A stretch of DNA of 64,000 nucleotides from an uncultured Eubacterium sp. (GCA_947642745.1 CANRTU010000017.1:1-64000), one strand, 5' to 3'; counted from the first letter of the stretch, positions 36,165 through 46,341 are shown. Notes: generated from the letters alone by a model not told the origin. Numbers and translations are program-made.

Positions 36165-36336
36165 CGTACCCTTTCCCTTCTGGTTTCTTACTTTTTATCC
36201 TTATTTTCTTCTTATTTCTTATTCCTGTTTTCCCATTCACTGCTTTGGGATGTATCGTTATGAAAATATGTCAGGAAAATGTTCCATTCAATTTTCCGGA
36301 TACTCCGGTTTATCTTTTTTTAATGGTATATGGCTC

Positions 36337-36723
36337 TTACCTGTTTTGGGATTTAGTCAGACGCTCCAGCCATTCACCATATTTCACGGTTAAATCATAA
36401 GAACCATACTGTTGAAGCAGTTCCTGCAGCTGTTCAGCAGGACCATTCTGAAACAGCTCCATTACTTCTTCCATCAGCAGTATCTCCTGTATTTCATGTT
36501 GTGTGATATCTGAATGGTTCATAATATAATAAATAATTTCACCGCTCCATAATATGTTTTTTATCTGCGTACCGTTTAACAAATGGGAAAAACCACTTTT
36601 AACCAGACACCTGTATTCTTTATTAATATGAATATTTTCGATATTAACGGCAGCCGGACCTTTTTCGTTTATAATCTGCGCAACACCAAACATACAGTCT
36701 AAGATCTCGTCAAAATGATCCAT
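36337..36723 (-). CDS. Small protein of unknown function, LysR-linked
   Basis: 128 residues, helical and acidic, no signal peptide. Its C-terminal YGSYDLTVKYGEWLERLTK resembles the tail of the 111-residue protein at 28684. The start is 3 bp after the LysR stop, so both are on one transcript. No function is proposed. Confidence 0.5.
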   Translation of the reverse strand: MDHFDEILDCMFGVAQIINEKGPAAVNIENIHINKEYRCLVKSGFSHLLNGTQIKNILWSGEIIYYIMNHSDITQHEIQEILLMEEVMELFQNGPAEQLQELLQQYGSYDLTVKYGEWLERLTKSQNR

Positions 36724-36726
36724 AAT

Positions 36727-37647
36727 TTATCGCCCTTCCTTTGTTCCATTCTGTTTCTGAATCTCCGTCCGTCCAGCATTGATATGAATAAAATTTAAAA
36801 TATTCTGATTCAACGGCTGGATCTGATTGTATAAAAAGCCAATTTCCCGTGGCGGAACCGGCCCGGAAAGTTCTATTTCCATCAATGAAGCCGAGTCTAA
36901 TTCCCGCTGCACAAACTGCCTGACGACACAGGATATGCCAATGCCCATTTTAGCGAATTCAATCAGCAGATCCATATCATTTACTTCCAGAACATGTGAC
37001 GGCATAATATTATTTCTGGCATAATAGTTATTGATATGAGTACGGGAACCGTTATCTTTGTTGAGCAGCATAATATTTCCATAATTAAAAATCTCATCGT
37101 TGGTACAGTTGAACTTACTTCTATATGCGGGCGTACAGACAAATACATATTCGATAATCCCCAGCGAATGGTACTGTGACTTCCCTAAATTGTCCGGTTT
37201 TGCCACCAGGGCTAAATCTATCACGCATTTTTCAATCATAGCGCAGGCATCTGACGAGGAAGTACATGTAATTGATACATCCGTATCAGGATACTGGTGC
37301 GTAAACTCTTTCAGGTAAGGCATCAGAAAATATTTACACAATACATTACTGACTGCTATCCGTAAATAGCCCGTACTTCTGGATGATTTCAGAATCTGTT
37401 CTGTATCCATTAACAGATGAAATGCCTGTTTTGCGCTGTCATATAATAGTTTTCCTTTTTCCGTAAGCGAAACGCCTTTTGATTTCCGGATAAACAGTGT
37501 GGTGTTTAAGCTTTCCTCCAGTTTTCTGATTGTAATACTTACGGCAGGCTGGGAAATATATAACTGGGCGGCTGCTTTTGAAATACTTTTACATTCAGCC
37601 ACGGAAAGAAAGATTTTGTATTTAGCCAGGTTATCCAGTGTGTCCAT
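36727..37647 (-). CDS. LysR-family transcriptional regulator
   Basis: 306 residues from the ATG at 37647 (MDTLDNLAKY) with AGGAG 7 bases upstream. The winged helix-turn-helix LAKYKIFLSVAECKSISKAAAQLYISQPAVSITIRKLEESL is classical, followed by the co-inducer domain from about 95. The ribosome site region is tandemly doubled (ATACAGGAGACAT twice within 37655-37685). LysR proteins often control a divergent gene, but the 700-bp upstream region has no gene facing away, so the target may be itself and the downstream 128-residue gene, or elsewhere. Confidence 0.9.
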   Translation of the reverse strand: MDTLDNLAKYKIFLSVAECKSISKAAAQLYISQPAVSITIRKLEESLNTTLFIRKSKGVSLTEKGKLLYDSAKQAFHLLMDTEQILKSSRSTGYLRIAVSNVLCKYFLMPYLKEFTHQYPDTDVSITCTSSSDACAMIEKCVIDLALVAKPDNLGKSQYHSLGIIEYVFVCTPAYRSKFNCTNDEIFNYGNIMLLNKDNGSRTHINNYYARNNIMPSHVLEVNDMDLLIEFAKMGIGISCVVRQFVQRELDSASLMEIELSGPVPPREIGFLYNQIQPLNQNILNFIHINAGRTEIQKQNGTKEGR

Positions 37648-38349
37648 ATCATGTCTCCTGTATATGATGTCTCCTGTATCATGCATTTATATATTTTTGA
37701 AATCCATATATTAAATAATAGCACTGCAAATCATATGATTCAATAAATAATTTGAACCACATTCCACATGACAGTCAAAGCATATGTACCTCTCCCGTAT
37801 CTCCATGTAATCATACAACAGACAGCCCCCTGTTATATCGTAAAGAATATTTTTATCTCCATACATAAAAATGTTATTTTCCATTCCTTCTGCTTTTTAA
37901 GTTAATTATAACAATATAATTATACGTATAATACATTATCATTTTTCTGTAAATAAAAATGCGCCATGAACAATTCATGGCACTCTTTTATTTACAGATT
38001 ATTTGGTTTTATGATACGCTAAATACTTTCTTCGGATAAACAATACGTTTCTGCCAGCTGCTTAATATTTAACCTGTTTTTGCAATCTGAATTATATCAG
38101 ACAATTTCGGAAAGCTAAAAACCGCTTCGGAATTCCTAAAAGTTTCCAGGATCAGCAAAAGCTATTGTCATCTGCGATTATAATATATTTTTATTCATAT
38201 ATGCAACAGCCTTTGCCATGCATACATTTTTGTTCCCATTTATCTGACAGTTCCTTTCGCTATAAGGCCAGTATGATAGTATATGTGTTTTATACTGTCT
38301 GTAAAATCTGTCAGAATGATATTTCGAATACGATCCGGGCTGGAATCTT
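37648..38349. other. Intergenic region upstream of the LysR gene
   Basis: About 700 AT-rich bases with no supported gene. GCCATGAA-CAA-TTCATGGC (37963-37981) is a hairpin with T-rich flanks on both strands, a candidate bidirectional terminator that could end the DUF1905/KptA transcript. Confidence 0.45.
37963..37992. terminator. Candidate bidirectional terminator
   Basis: An 8-bp perfect stem with a 3-base loop. The plus strand continues CTCTTTTATTT, and the minus strand continues GCATTTTTATTT. Confidence 0.5.
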
Positions 38350-38637
38350 TTAGTTTCGCTGGTTCACCACTACATGCACCATATCTCCCGGCTGTTTTCC
38401 GATTCTGGTGCGGATATCTTTACGGATTCCTATTATATAACAGATGGAACCGTCCGGGTTTTTCACGCCCATATTGACAACACTTCCATCATAGGGCTCC
38501 CCGTCAAAAGTCACATGCACTTTTGCACGCCCTGCGTGGAATTCTTCCCTTACGTCATAGGGAAACGCCACATACGCACCGCCTTTCCCTGATGCTTCCC
38601 TGATTTCTGTATCGTATTCGTAAATTTTTGTATTCAT
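38350..38637 (-). CDS. DUF1905-family protein
   Basis: 95 residues starting at the ATG at 38637, with AGGAGG 6 bases upstream. The sequence YVAFPYDVREEFHAGRAKVHVTFDGEPYDGSVV...IGIRKDIRTRIGKQPGDMVHVVV is typical of DUF1905, a small beta-barrel domain of unknown function, sometimes fused to YdeI-like domains. It follows kptA by 53 bp on the same strand. Confidence 0.82.
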   Translation of the reverse strand: MNTKIYEYDTEIREASGKGGAYVAFPYDVREEFHAGRAKVHVTFDGEPYDGSVVNMGVKNPDGSICYIIGIRKDIRTRIGKQPGDMVHVVVNQRN

Positions 38638-38690
38638 ATAAGTCCTCCTGTTTTCCAGCACTTATATACCTGTCCGGTTGTTTTGCCCGT

Positions 38691-39236
38691 TTACATACCC
38701 GTTTCCACAAAATACGCAACAATAACGTTTTTGGTGAGCCATACGCCATTTTCAGACAGATAAAACCTGTATCCGTCTTTATACATATCCCCACTAAGTA
38801 TTTTTAAAACAACCGGTTTACCATGACGCCTGCCTGTGCTGAAAGCCGTTTCCATATCTTTTGACAGATGGACATACAGTCTGCCCATAGGTTTTATCCC
38901 CTCTTTGTTTATTGCGTCCATAAATCTGGCCGCTGTTCCGTGATATAAAAACTCCGGCGGTTCCTGCTCTTTTAATTCCACATCCACAGGTATACTATGC
39001 CCCTGACTGGCACGGATTCTGGATTTATCCTGATTAAAGCGGTATCTTTGCTTGCGATCGGCTGCCACAATCTCTTCCAGCATATCCCGGTTAATATACC
39101 TTCCCGTTCTGTTGATTCCTGCCAGTAACTCTTCTGTACCGGCCCATCCATGTTCGTCCAGTGTGATATATGCAGCTTCCGGTTTATGCCGGAGCACCAG
39201 ACTGATGAATACATTTAATTTATCATATTTTCCCAT
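38691..39236 (-). CDS. kptA: RNA 2'-phosphotransferase (Tpt1/KptA)
   Basis: Transfers a 2'-phosphate from RNA to NAD+, giving ADP-ribose 1'',2''-cyclic phosphate. In eukaryotes it completes tRNA splicing; the bacterial role is unclear. About 181 residues with FISLVLRHKPEAAYITLDEHGW, RYRFNQDKSRIRASQGHS, LYHGTAARF and HLSKDMETAFSTGRRHGKPVVL, which supply the conserved Arg-His-Arg-Arg core. I prefer the ATG at 39236 over 39248, where GGAG abuts the start codon; neither has an ideal site. Confidence 0.9.
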   Translation of the reverse strand: MGKYDKLNVFISLVLRHKPEAAYITLDEHGWAGTEELLAGINRTGRYINRDMLEEIVAADRKQRYRFNQDKSRIRASQGHSIPVDVELKEQEPPEFLYHGTAARFMDAINKEGIKPMGRLYVHLSKDMETAFSTGRRHGKPVVLKILSGDMYKDGYRFYLSENGVWLTKNVIVAYFVETGM

Positions 39237-39374
39237 AACAGCACCCATTCTCCATAACTATGTTTCAGACGGCGTCAGCTCTTTACAGAATACTTTTCCA
39301 TTTCACTAATTCACTAACCGCCGGTCCGGGCCCCTGCTTTATTCCATATATACAATGGCCCTTCTGAGACTATA

Positions 39375-40028
39375 TCAGCCCCAGTCTGTGCTGTCCAGCT
39401 CTTTTTCTCTCTCCAAGTCCTCACTGGACATATATTTCCTGAAAATCTTTTCCAGTATCATTTCAAACAGACAGCATGCTGCTGATGGAAGAAACAAAAA
39501 CACCGCCGGTATGAGATAAATAAGCAGTACACACCCTGCCAGCACGGCCAGTATCAGCAGCGACCATGGCAGATGAATCAGCGCCATAAACGCAGCGTTT
39601 TTCATCGTGTCTTTCATACCACTGTCAAATCTGGCGGCATAGGCATATACATACACGCACCAGACTGCCACATACAGCATCAGTATGAGAAAAATATAAT
39701 ATAACAGCTCAAACGGCCTGCCCTGTCCTATGGCAATACGCATAATACGATAATCTGTAAATAAAAACGCAAAGATGGCCAATGAAACCAGCCATATTTT
39801 TGTCGTCTGTCTGAAATTGGATTTAAACGCACCCCAGAAGCTCTGCCAGATATATCCCCGGCTGCCCCGGACTGATTTGTGTATCGTATAGTATAATGCG
39901 CAGGACGCAGTGCCAATCGTAAACAATGGAAGACTGAACAGTATCCATAAAAGACCTGTCAGAAAACCATCCGCAATTTTATTAACAATACTGAAAAACC
40001 TGTTTTCATATCCAAATTTACCGCCCAT
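39375..40028 (-). CDS. DUF624 (YesL-like) membrane protein
   Basis: 217 residues from the ATG at 40028, which has AAAGGAG upstream. Four or more membrane segments are visible: LLWILFSLPLFTIGTASCALYY, IWLVSLAIFAFLFTDY, YYIFLILMLYVAVWCVYVYAYA and SLLILAVLAGCVLLIYLIPAVFLF. The YesL family is commonly found beside LplB/LplC-type oligosaccharide importers and YesM/YesN systems, as here, but its job is unknown. Last gene of the N-glycan locus. Confidence 0.85.
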   Translation of the reverse strand: MGGKFGYENRFFSIVNKIADGFLTGLLWILFSLPLFTIGTASCALYYTIHKSVRGSRGYIWQSFWGAFKSNFRQTTKIWLVSLAIFAFLFTDYRIMRIAIGQGRPFELLYYIFLILMLYVAVWCVYVYAYAARFDSGMKDTMKNAAFMALIHLPWSLLILAVLAGCVLLIYLIPAVFLFLPSAACCLFEMILEKIFRKYMSSEDLEREKELDSTDWG

Positions 40029-40280
40029 ATCCTGCTCCTTTCCCAGACAGCTATCCCCTGTATCAGCCACTCTGAAACGGTACGGACAGCAAAATTCTTT
40101 CTCTTATGTTTCCCGGTTATATGGTGTTTATCCGGATCTTCCAGACTGACAAATTTATACAAATTCCTTTTATCCGCCGGCCGGAACCGCCAGACTGCAG
40201 TTTTTCCATGAGACAGACACTGCCATATCCTGTGTTCCGGCCGGCGGACTATCTTTACAGATGGAATAGGGACGGGTCTT

Positions 40281-42290
40281 TTATTCACCCGCCGCAGAAA
40301 CAACCAGTTTCATATTTCCTGTTATCAGAAGTTTCCCATATCCGCAGGGGATAATAAAGTGGTCGCCCTTTTTAACCGGATAATGATCCGCCATTCCGTT
40401 TCCTTCCAGTACTGACACCAGCAGATACGGTTCTGTCTGTTTCAGTACATATTCTCCTTTTACATCCAGCTGCATAATCTGGTAATAGCCGCACTGATAC
40501 AGCTGGTTCACCTGATTTTCCGGCAGACCGGCCGCATGACGGACACAGTCCCCTGCCGCCCGGGCCGGAACTGTAATCACATCCAACGCCTGCTGGAGAT
40601 GCAGTTCCCTTGGCTTTCCATTGCTAAGTCTGCCATAATCATACAGACGATAAGTAATATCACTGCTCTGCTGTGTCTCCAGGATCAGGCAGCCTCCTTT
40701 GATGGCATGTACTGTCCCCGGATCAATCTGGATAAAGTCACCTTTTTGCACTGGTATTTCCCGGATCAGCTCTTCCCACCTGGCCTGGGAAATCATTTCA
40801 CCCAGTTCTTCCTTTGAAGAAGCATGGTGTCCGATTACCAGTGACGCCTGTTCTTTACAGTCCAGTATATACCAGCATTCGGTTTTTCCATAAGAACCGT
40901 TTTCATGTACCCTGGCATATTCATCATCCGGGTGTACCTGAATGCTCAGATCTTCCTTTGCGTCTATAATCTTTACCATCAGCGGAAAACGGTCCGTCTG
41001 CGGATATCCAAAAAGCCCCGGATAATCTTTCCATACACTGGACAGTTTTTTGCCGGCCAGCGTTCCGTTTCTGATCGTACCATCCCCGTTTGGATGAGCG
41101 GAAATCCCCCAGCATTCACCGGTATGATCTCCCGCCTGCGGATAGTGGTATTCTTCTTTCAGCCGGCTGCCACCCCAGATATTTTCCGTACAGACAGGAT
41201 CCAGAAATAAAAGTTCCTGTACCGGCAGACATCCGTTTCCAGACTTCCTGCCAGAAGCAGGCGCCTGGCAGGATGCTTCCCCGCCGCAACAGTATTCCCG
41301 GCTGCCTGTATCTGCCGCCTGCGCTGTCATTACCAGTCCTGCCGCACCGATCATGCCCGCATCATTGCCATTTGTGGCTGTCACTACCTTCGGAACATAG
41401 GACACATCCGCCCCAAAACAGTTTTTCCGCAGATATTCGTTCAATGGTCTGGTAAGGTTTTCTCCCTGGGCACAGACACCGCCGCCCAGCACGATAATAT
41501 CCGGTTTGAAAATATTTGCGATATCCGTGACCCCGTCTGCTAAATGCCGGATATAATTTTCAATCAGTGTGCTGCCCCACTGGTCTCCAGCCTGCGCCGC
41601 CATAAAAGGTATTCTGGCGTCCATCCGCTCCAGATCCCTGCCGCACAGTTCCCAGAGCACAGATTCCGGATGCTCCTGCGCCATTTTCCCGGCATCCTGA
41701 ATCAGTGCGGTGGCGGAGGCATATGCTTCCAGGCAGTCATACCTTCCGCAGGTACACTTCCTGCCTTCCTCACCGTTTTTAATATGACCCGGCTCCACGC
41801 CTCCCGGATGTCCGCCCTCAAAAATCTTTCCGTCAATGACAATTCCGCCGCCCACACCAGTACCCAGTGTCAGAAAAGCCGCATTTTTACAGCCCTTCGC
41901 AGCTCCGGCGAGCACTTCTCCCAGAGCCGCACAGTTGGCGTCGTTATTGACATAGACCGGAACGTAGAGATATTTATACAGCTCCTTTGCCAGTGGAACA
42001 TTATCCCAGCGGATATTATTGGAATACAGCACGGTCCCGCTGCAGCTGTCTATTGTACCGGGGCTTCCTACCCCTGCCCCGATACAATCTTTTAACTGGT
42101 AGCCGTTTTTTGTCAGAAGCGCTACTGCCTCATTTCCCATATCCGCAATTATCTGTTCATATGGCCTTTTGGCATTGGTTGGTATGGACGTCCGCGCAAT
42201 TATCTGGTACGTCTGGTCCACGATTCCTATTTTAATCCCTGTGCCTCCCAGATCAATCCCCAGGATCACTCTGTCTTTTTTCTCTGACAT
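40281..42290 (-). CDS. Fused ROK-family sugar kinase and class I mannose-6-phosphate isomerase
   Basis: A 669-residue bifunctional enzyme, predicted to phosphorylate a hexose (mannose by context) and convert mannose-6-phosphate to fructose-6-phosphate. ROK half (about 6-320): ATP motif GIDLGGTGIK (11-20), catalytic Asp117 in VNNDANC, and the zinc site His169 with Cys179/181/186 (GHIKNG...CTCGRYDC). Linker about 322-356, rich in Cys, Gly and Ser. Isomerase half (about 357-669): ENIWGG, GECWGIS, QVHPDDEYA (451-459) and GKTECW with the usual metal ligands. AAGGAG sits 9 bases ahead of the ATG. It lies after the GH85 gene. The fusion is within one uninterrupted frame. Confidence 0.92.
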   Translation of the reverse strand: MSEKKDRVILGIDLGGTGIKIGIVDQTYQIIARTSIPTNAKRPYEQIIADMGNEAVALLTKNGYQLKDCIGAGVGSPGTIDSCSGTVLYSNNIRWDNVPLAKELYKYLYVPVYVNNDANCAALGEVLAGAAKGCKNAAFLTLGTGVGGGIVIDGKIFEGGHPGGVEPGHIKNGEEGRKCTCGRYDCLEAYASATALIQDAGKMAQEHPESVLWELCGRDLERMDARIPFMAAQAGDQWGSTLIENYIRHLADGVTDIANIFKPDIIVLGGGVCAQGENLTRPLNEYLRKNCFGADVSYVPKVVTATNGNDAGMIGAAGLVMTAQAADTGSREYCCGGEASCQAPASGRKSGNGCLPVQELLFLDPVCTENIWGGSRLKEEYHYPQAGDHTGECWGISAHPNGDGTIRNGTLAGKKLSSVWKDYPGLFGYPQTDRFPLMVKIIDAKEDLSIQVHPDDEYARVHENGSYGKTECWYILDCKEQASLVIGHHASSKEELGEMISQARWEELIREIPVQKGDFIQIDPGTVHAIKGGCLILETQQSSDITYRLYDYGRLSNGKPRELHLQQALDVITVPARAAGDCVRHAAGLPENQVNQLYQCGYYQIMQLDVKGEYVLKQTEPYLLVSVLEGNGMADHYPVKKGDHFIIPCGYGKLLITGNMKLVVSAAGE

Positions 42291-42390
42291 CTGAATCTGC
42301 TCCTTATCTATTCATTTCCCGCACAGTTCTGGTATCATACCTTTCCATTCCCCCCCCCTGACAGGAAATCTGATTGATATATCCGGCCAC

Positions 42391-45273
42391 TCAGTCAATG
42401 GCGCCTTTTAATCCATACACTTCAATTTCATAAATACGGGCCGCACTGTCATTTCCCTGCGTCGGCTTGTTGATTACCAGCTTCACAAACCGTGCTTTTA
42501 CCGGAGCAAACGCATCATGGGTAGTGCCTGCCGTATTCTTGGTCACACTTCTTACTTCCTCAAATCCGGTGCCATCTTCACTGGTGTAAATCGCATAGGA
42601 CTTTGTATTCATATCCGCACTTTCACCGCCGGCTTCAGCATGGGAAACGTCCAGGGCGCTGACTGTATTAACAGAGCCAAGATCAATGGTAATCTCATGA
42701 GGCGCACTGCCTGTCGCACACCATTTCTTTGAAATATCCCCGTCCACCGCAAACTGTGGAGCTTCATTTTCATTTACGAACGTATCCGCTTCTGTATCCG
42801 CTCCTTTGGAAAGCAGTTTCAGTCCTTTGGAAGCTTTTTTCGAAATAACGATAAACGCTTCATTGGATGCCTCATTGGTGCCAGACTCATTCTCCGCTTT
42901 AATAGAAACCGGATATACGCCCTCTTTCTCATAAACAGCCGTGACACTTTCGCCCTGCTGGCTTTCATTATCAGAACCCTGCAGTGTCCAGGTCACCGTT
43001 TCTGTATTTGGCGAGCACAGACTCTGGAATGTAATTTTTTCTCCGGGAGCGGCCAGCGTCACATCCGCTGTAAACGCAGCTTTTGGAAGACTGTTATCCG
43101 GCCAGTCCATCGTCACCTGCGCACTGGCGCCTTCTTCCAGCAGCGCATTCACCGGCACGACTTCAAAGACAGATTTGTTTGTCTCATCGGTACGTGGCAG
43201 TGTATTAATGTAAAAGTTATCTGTATTCGTAACGCCCAGAAGGGATTTGCTTCCATCCTGGTTGATCCGGTATACCTCATAGTAATCGGTCGGGGTATCT
43301 GATTCCCAGGAAAGCCGCACGCCTGCGTACATGGCATCTTCATCAAATTCACTGTCCAGTACCTGTACATTGCTTACAGAGGCTGTCTCTTCTGTTCCTT
43401 CTTCCGCCATCGTAATATTTCCAAAACGCAGCTGCAGACCCTGTACATCCGCATCTGATTTCATCCGGTAAGAAATGGTCTTAATTGTTTTGCCGGAAAG
43501 CCCGGAGATATCATAGGATACGGTTGTCCAGTCTTCCCCGACTTTCTGATCACCTTCCAGAATCTCTTCTGATCCGTCATCCAGTGTGAGCACCGCATCC
43601 AGCGCTACTCCGGCGCCTTTTGCCCTGGCAGTGGTTGTATATATCATATTGTCCGCCACCGGCAGTGCGGCGCTGTACAGTTTGATTACGGACTCTGTAT
43701 CCTTTTTCATGTCTCCACGCAAAATCAGGCTGTTGCCGCCATACCAGGCGTCTCCCACATCCAGATCCGCCGCCAGGCTGTTGCCTTCCCCGTTATTGAT
43801 AATGTAACGGTAAGTTGGCATAATATCAGAAATACTGCGGTTGTTCCAGTCCAGAAGGCTGATCTGTTCTCCTTCTTTATAGAATCCGTAGCCATTTCCC
43901 ACTGAAAAATTAGTCACAAACGGAAGTCCGGTAATTGCGGTACGTTCCGTCACATAAGTGGATATGCCTTTCCACTGGGTGTTTTCCGCTTCCGTAATGG
44001 CACTGGAAGGATCTCCCGCCGCATTCACCCACAGTTTGTTCTCCTGTTTCCAGTAATCCTGCATCGTACCTGCGGAATAATACGCCCAGCTTGGACAGTA
44101 AAGTCCCAGCGACGTATAAGTGCCTCCTTTAGGATTCTCAAACAGATCCCATTTTATCGGCGTATCATATCCGTTGCTCTGGACATCCACACCCGCATAA
44201 AGATCATAAGGATCAATTTTTTCTTTTCCTGCCAGTTTCGCAGATGATTTCAGTAGTTCATCCGGCGCCAGTTTGTCTTCTGTCCACCAGAAATTTAAAA
44301 ACATGGCGTCCGCCGCATCTTTGCCATCTGCTCCTTTGATATAAGCCAGATTTTTATTCGTCAGTGCGTTCTGCCAGTCCATTTCCCCATCCACTGTCAT
44401 GGAATCATAATAAATCAGTTCCAGGTCTGCGGCTTTTTCTTTATAATAGGCAAGAAACTCCTGCATCCGTGCCGCATGATCCCCGGTCAGCGGCTCTTCA
44501 TCCGTGCCTTCTGTCTCCTGATTGATAAACCAGCCGTCAAACCCGTAAGTCTGAGCCACCTCGATCAGTTTATCCACCACCGGATAGCTTCCGTCATCTT
44601 CTTTCTTCAGAAGATCATCCAGCCATTCCGTTTTTCCACCGTGGGCTGTCATAGGCATAAATACAGTACCTGTAACTTTGACGCCATTTTTATGTCCTGC
44701 GTCCACCACGTCCGGAGACGGAGCCACAATCAGTCCTTCCCCTGAGGATCCTCCCCAATATACCATGATATCCACGTATTGCCAATAGGAAAATGTATTT
44801 GCGCCTGCTTTATTTAATCCACGGGGCGCATTTCCGCTTGTACTGCTGTTCATAATAGATACTGACATTACTTTAGTATCTTTATTCTGCGTTTCATTTA
44901 CTGTATCCAGCTCTTCTTTCGCCACCCGTTCCGCCAGCGGAATGGTACTTTTATTAAAAATCAGATCCTCATCTTTTTCCGCTTCCCATTCCAGCAGCTG
45001 GGCCGGGAACCAGTAAGAAGATTCCGGCTGCCGTGCCATGGTTATTTCCGGAACAGCGTTTTCCTCTGTAACAGAATAACCGGAAGAATTGCCGTCGTTC
45101 TCCGTCTCTTTCTTATCTCCCTGCGCAGTCGTATCTGTCTCCGTATCCGTACCGGACTGCCGCACATTCCCGGTATCCTCCGGTTTCTTTGTATCACTGC
45201 TCTGGCATGCGGTAAGGCCTGACATCATGGATGCGGCCAGAAGAATGCCCAGTAATTTTTTATTTTTGATCAT
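42391..45273 (-). CDS. GH85 endo-beta-N-acetylglucosaminidase, surface lipoprotein
   Basis: Cleaves the GlcNAc-beta-1,4-GlcNAc core of N-glycans, releasing the glycan with one GlcNAc. 960 residues. The signal peptide ends in lipobox LTAC (Cys23), so it is anchored outside the membrane. The GH85 barrel spans about 85-430: VMVYWGGSSGEGLIVAPS, VKVTGTVFMP and GFDGWFINQETEG, with catalytic Asn251 and Glu253, then LIYYDSMTVDGEMDWQN. Beta-sandwich and fibronectin-like regions follow, then a PKD-like domain (about 730-810) and a C-terminal F5/8 (CBM32-like) domain (about 825-955; GDISKKWCATG...ITIDLG). AGGAAAGGGG precedes the ATG. Confidence 0.93.
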   Translation of the reverse strand: MIKNKKLLGILLAASMMSGLTACQSSDTKKPEDTGNVRQSGTDTETDTTAQGDKKETENDGNSSGYSVTEENAVPEITMARQPESSYWFPAQLLEWEAEKDEDLIFNKSTIPLAERVAKEELDTVNETQNKDTKVMSVSIMNSSTSGNAPRGLNKAGANTFSYWQYVDIMVYWGGSSGEGLIVAPSPDVVDAGHKNGVKVTGTVFMPMTAHGGKTEWLDDLLKKEDDGSYPVVDKLIEVAQTYGFDGWFINQETEGTDEEPLTGDHAARMQEFLAYYKEKAADLELIYYDSMTVDGEMDWQNALTNKNLAYIKGADGKDAADAMFLNFWWTEDKLAPDELLKSSAKLAGKEKIDPYDLYAGVDVQSNGYDTPIKWDLFENPKGGTYTSLGLYCPSWAYYSAGTMQDYWKQENKLWVNAAGDPSSAITEAENTQWKGISTYVTERTAITGLPFVTNFSVGNGYGFYKEGEQISLLDWNNRSISDIMPTYRYIINNGEGNSLAADLDVGDAWYGGNSLILRGDMKKDTESVIKLYSAALPVADNMIYTTTARAKGAGVALDAVLTLDDGSEEILEGDQKVGEDWTTVSYDISGLSGKTIKTISYRMKSDADVQGLQLRFGNITMAEEGTEETASVSNVQVLDSEFDEDAMYAGVRLSWESDTPTDYYEVYRINQDGSKSLLGVTNTDNFYINTLPRTDETNKSVFEVVPVNALLEEGASAQVTMDWPDNSLPKAAFTADVTLAAPGEKITFQSLCSPNTETVTWTLQGSDNESQQGESVTAVYEKEGVYPVSIKAENESGTNEASNEAFIVISKKASKGLKLLSKGADTEADTFVNENEAPQFAVDGDISKKWCATGSAPHEITIDLGSVNTVSALDVSHAEAGGESADMNTKSYAIYTSEDGTGFEEVRSVTKNTAGTTHDAFAPVKARFVKLVINKPTQGNDSAARIYEIEVYGLKGAID

Positions 45274-45360
45274 ATAACCCCTTTCCTGACAGTTTCAGGG
45301 AACATGCGCAGGACTCTTTTGTCTTTCACGCAGTTACCAGACTGTCCGCCACCTTTCAAT

Positions 45361-46341
45361 TTATTCCATATATTCCATCAGACGCTCCGCCGTCGTAAAG
45401 GCCAGTCCCGTAACCGTATCCGCACATCCATAATAGATGGCGATCCTGCCGGTAGCCGCATCAGAAAGCGCCGCACATGGAAATACTACATTTGGCACGT
45501 CCCCGACACATTCATATAATTCGTGAGGCGCCAGAATATAATTCCTGGTCCGTTTAAGTACTTTCCACGGTTCTTCCAGATCCAGCAGCGCACAGCCCAT
45601 CCGGTAGACAAAACCGTTACACGTATTAATTACCCCGTGGTAAATCATCAGCCAGCCTTCGTCCGTTTCAACCGGCACACTGCCGGGACCGATCTTTGTA
45701 CTCTGCCATGCGGATTCATCGCCTTTGATCGTCCCCATGACATACCGGTGACGTCCCCAGTATTTCAGATCCGGACTTTCACTTACGAAAATATCTCCAA
45801 ACGGCGTATGCCCGTTATCGCTTGGACGGCTTAAGATGTAATAATTTCCATTTATTTTGCGTGGAAACAGCACCCCGTTACGGTTAAACGGCAAAAACAC
45901 ATTTTCCATCTGGTAAAAAGTCTGAAAATCAAACGTATAACCAATGCCAATCGTCGGATACCCGTGATAACCGTTGCACCAGGTAACATAATACCTGTCT
46001 TCCAGAAAGCAGACTCTCGGATCATAACGGAAATCCCTTCTGGCCACCTCCGGGTCCGCTCCCTCAAATGAAACAGGTTCGTCACAAATATCCCAGTGAA
46101 TGCCGTCCCGGCTGAATCCCGCAAAAATATCCATACTGATGGATTTACTGTCACAGCGGAACACGCCCGCATACCCTTCTCCAAAGGGCACCACCGCACT
46201 ATTAAAAATGCTGTTTGAATTTTTTGTCGCAAATCTCTCTATCACCGGATTTTTATCATAGCGCCATACCGGAAGCTTTTCCCCGCCTTCTGGTTCCTGC
46301 CATGGCATATCCGGCAGATCTTTCCCTATTATTTTTATCAT
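45361..46341 (-). CDS. GH130 beta-1,4-mannosyl-N-acetylglucosamine phosphorylase
   Basis: Phosphorolyses Man-beta-1,4-GlcNAc (the N-glycan core disaccharide) to mannose-1-phosphate and GlcNAc in the cytoplasm. 326 residues, no signal peptide. The sequence strongly recalls characterised gut GH130_2 enzymes such as Uhgb[47 protein letters not shown] (catalytic Asp107), [33 protein letters not shown] and [19 protein letters not shown]. It lies between the binding lipoprotein and GH85 genes, matching its place in the pathway. Confidence 0.93.
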   Translation of the reverse strand: MIKIIGKDLPDMPWQEPEGGEKLPVWRYDKNPVIERFATKNSNSIFNSAVVPFGEGYAGVFRCDSKSISMDIFAGFSRDGIHWDICDEPVSFEGADPEVARRDFRYDPRVCFLEDRYYVTWCNGYHGYPTIGIGYTFDFQTFYQMENVFLPFNRNGVLFPRKINGNYYILSRPSDNGHTPFGDIFVSESPDLKYWGRHRYVMGTIKGDESAWQSTKIGPGSVPVETDEGWLMIYHGVINTCNGFVYRMGCALLDLEEPWKVLKRTRNYILAPHELYECVGDVPNVVFPCAALSDAATGRIAIYYGCADTVTGLAFTTAERLMEYME

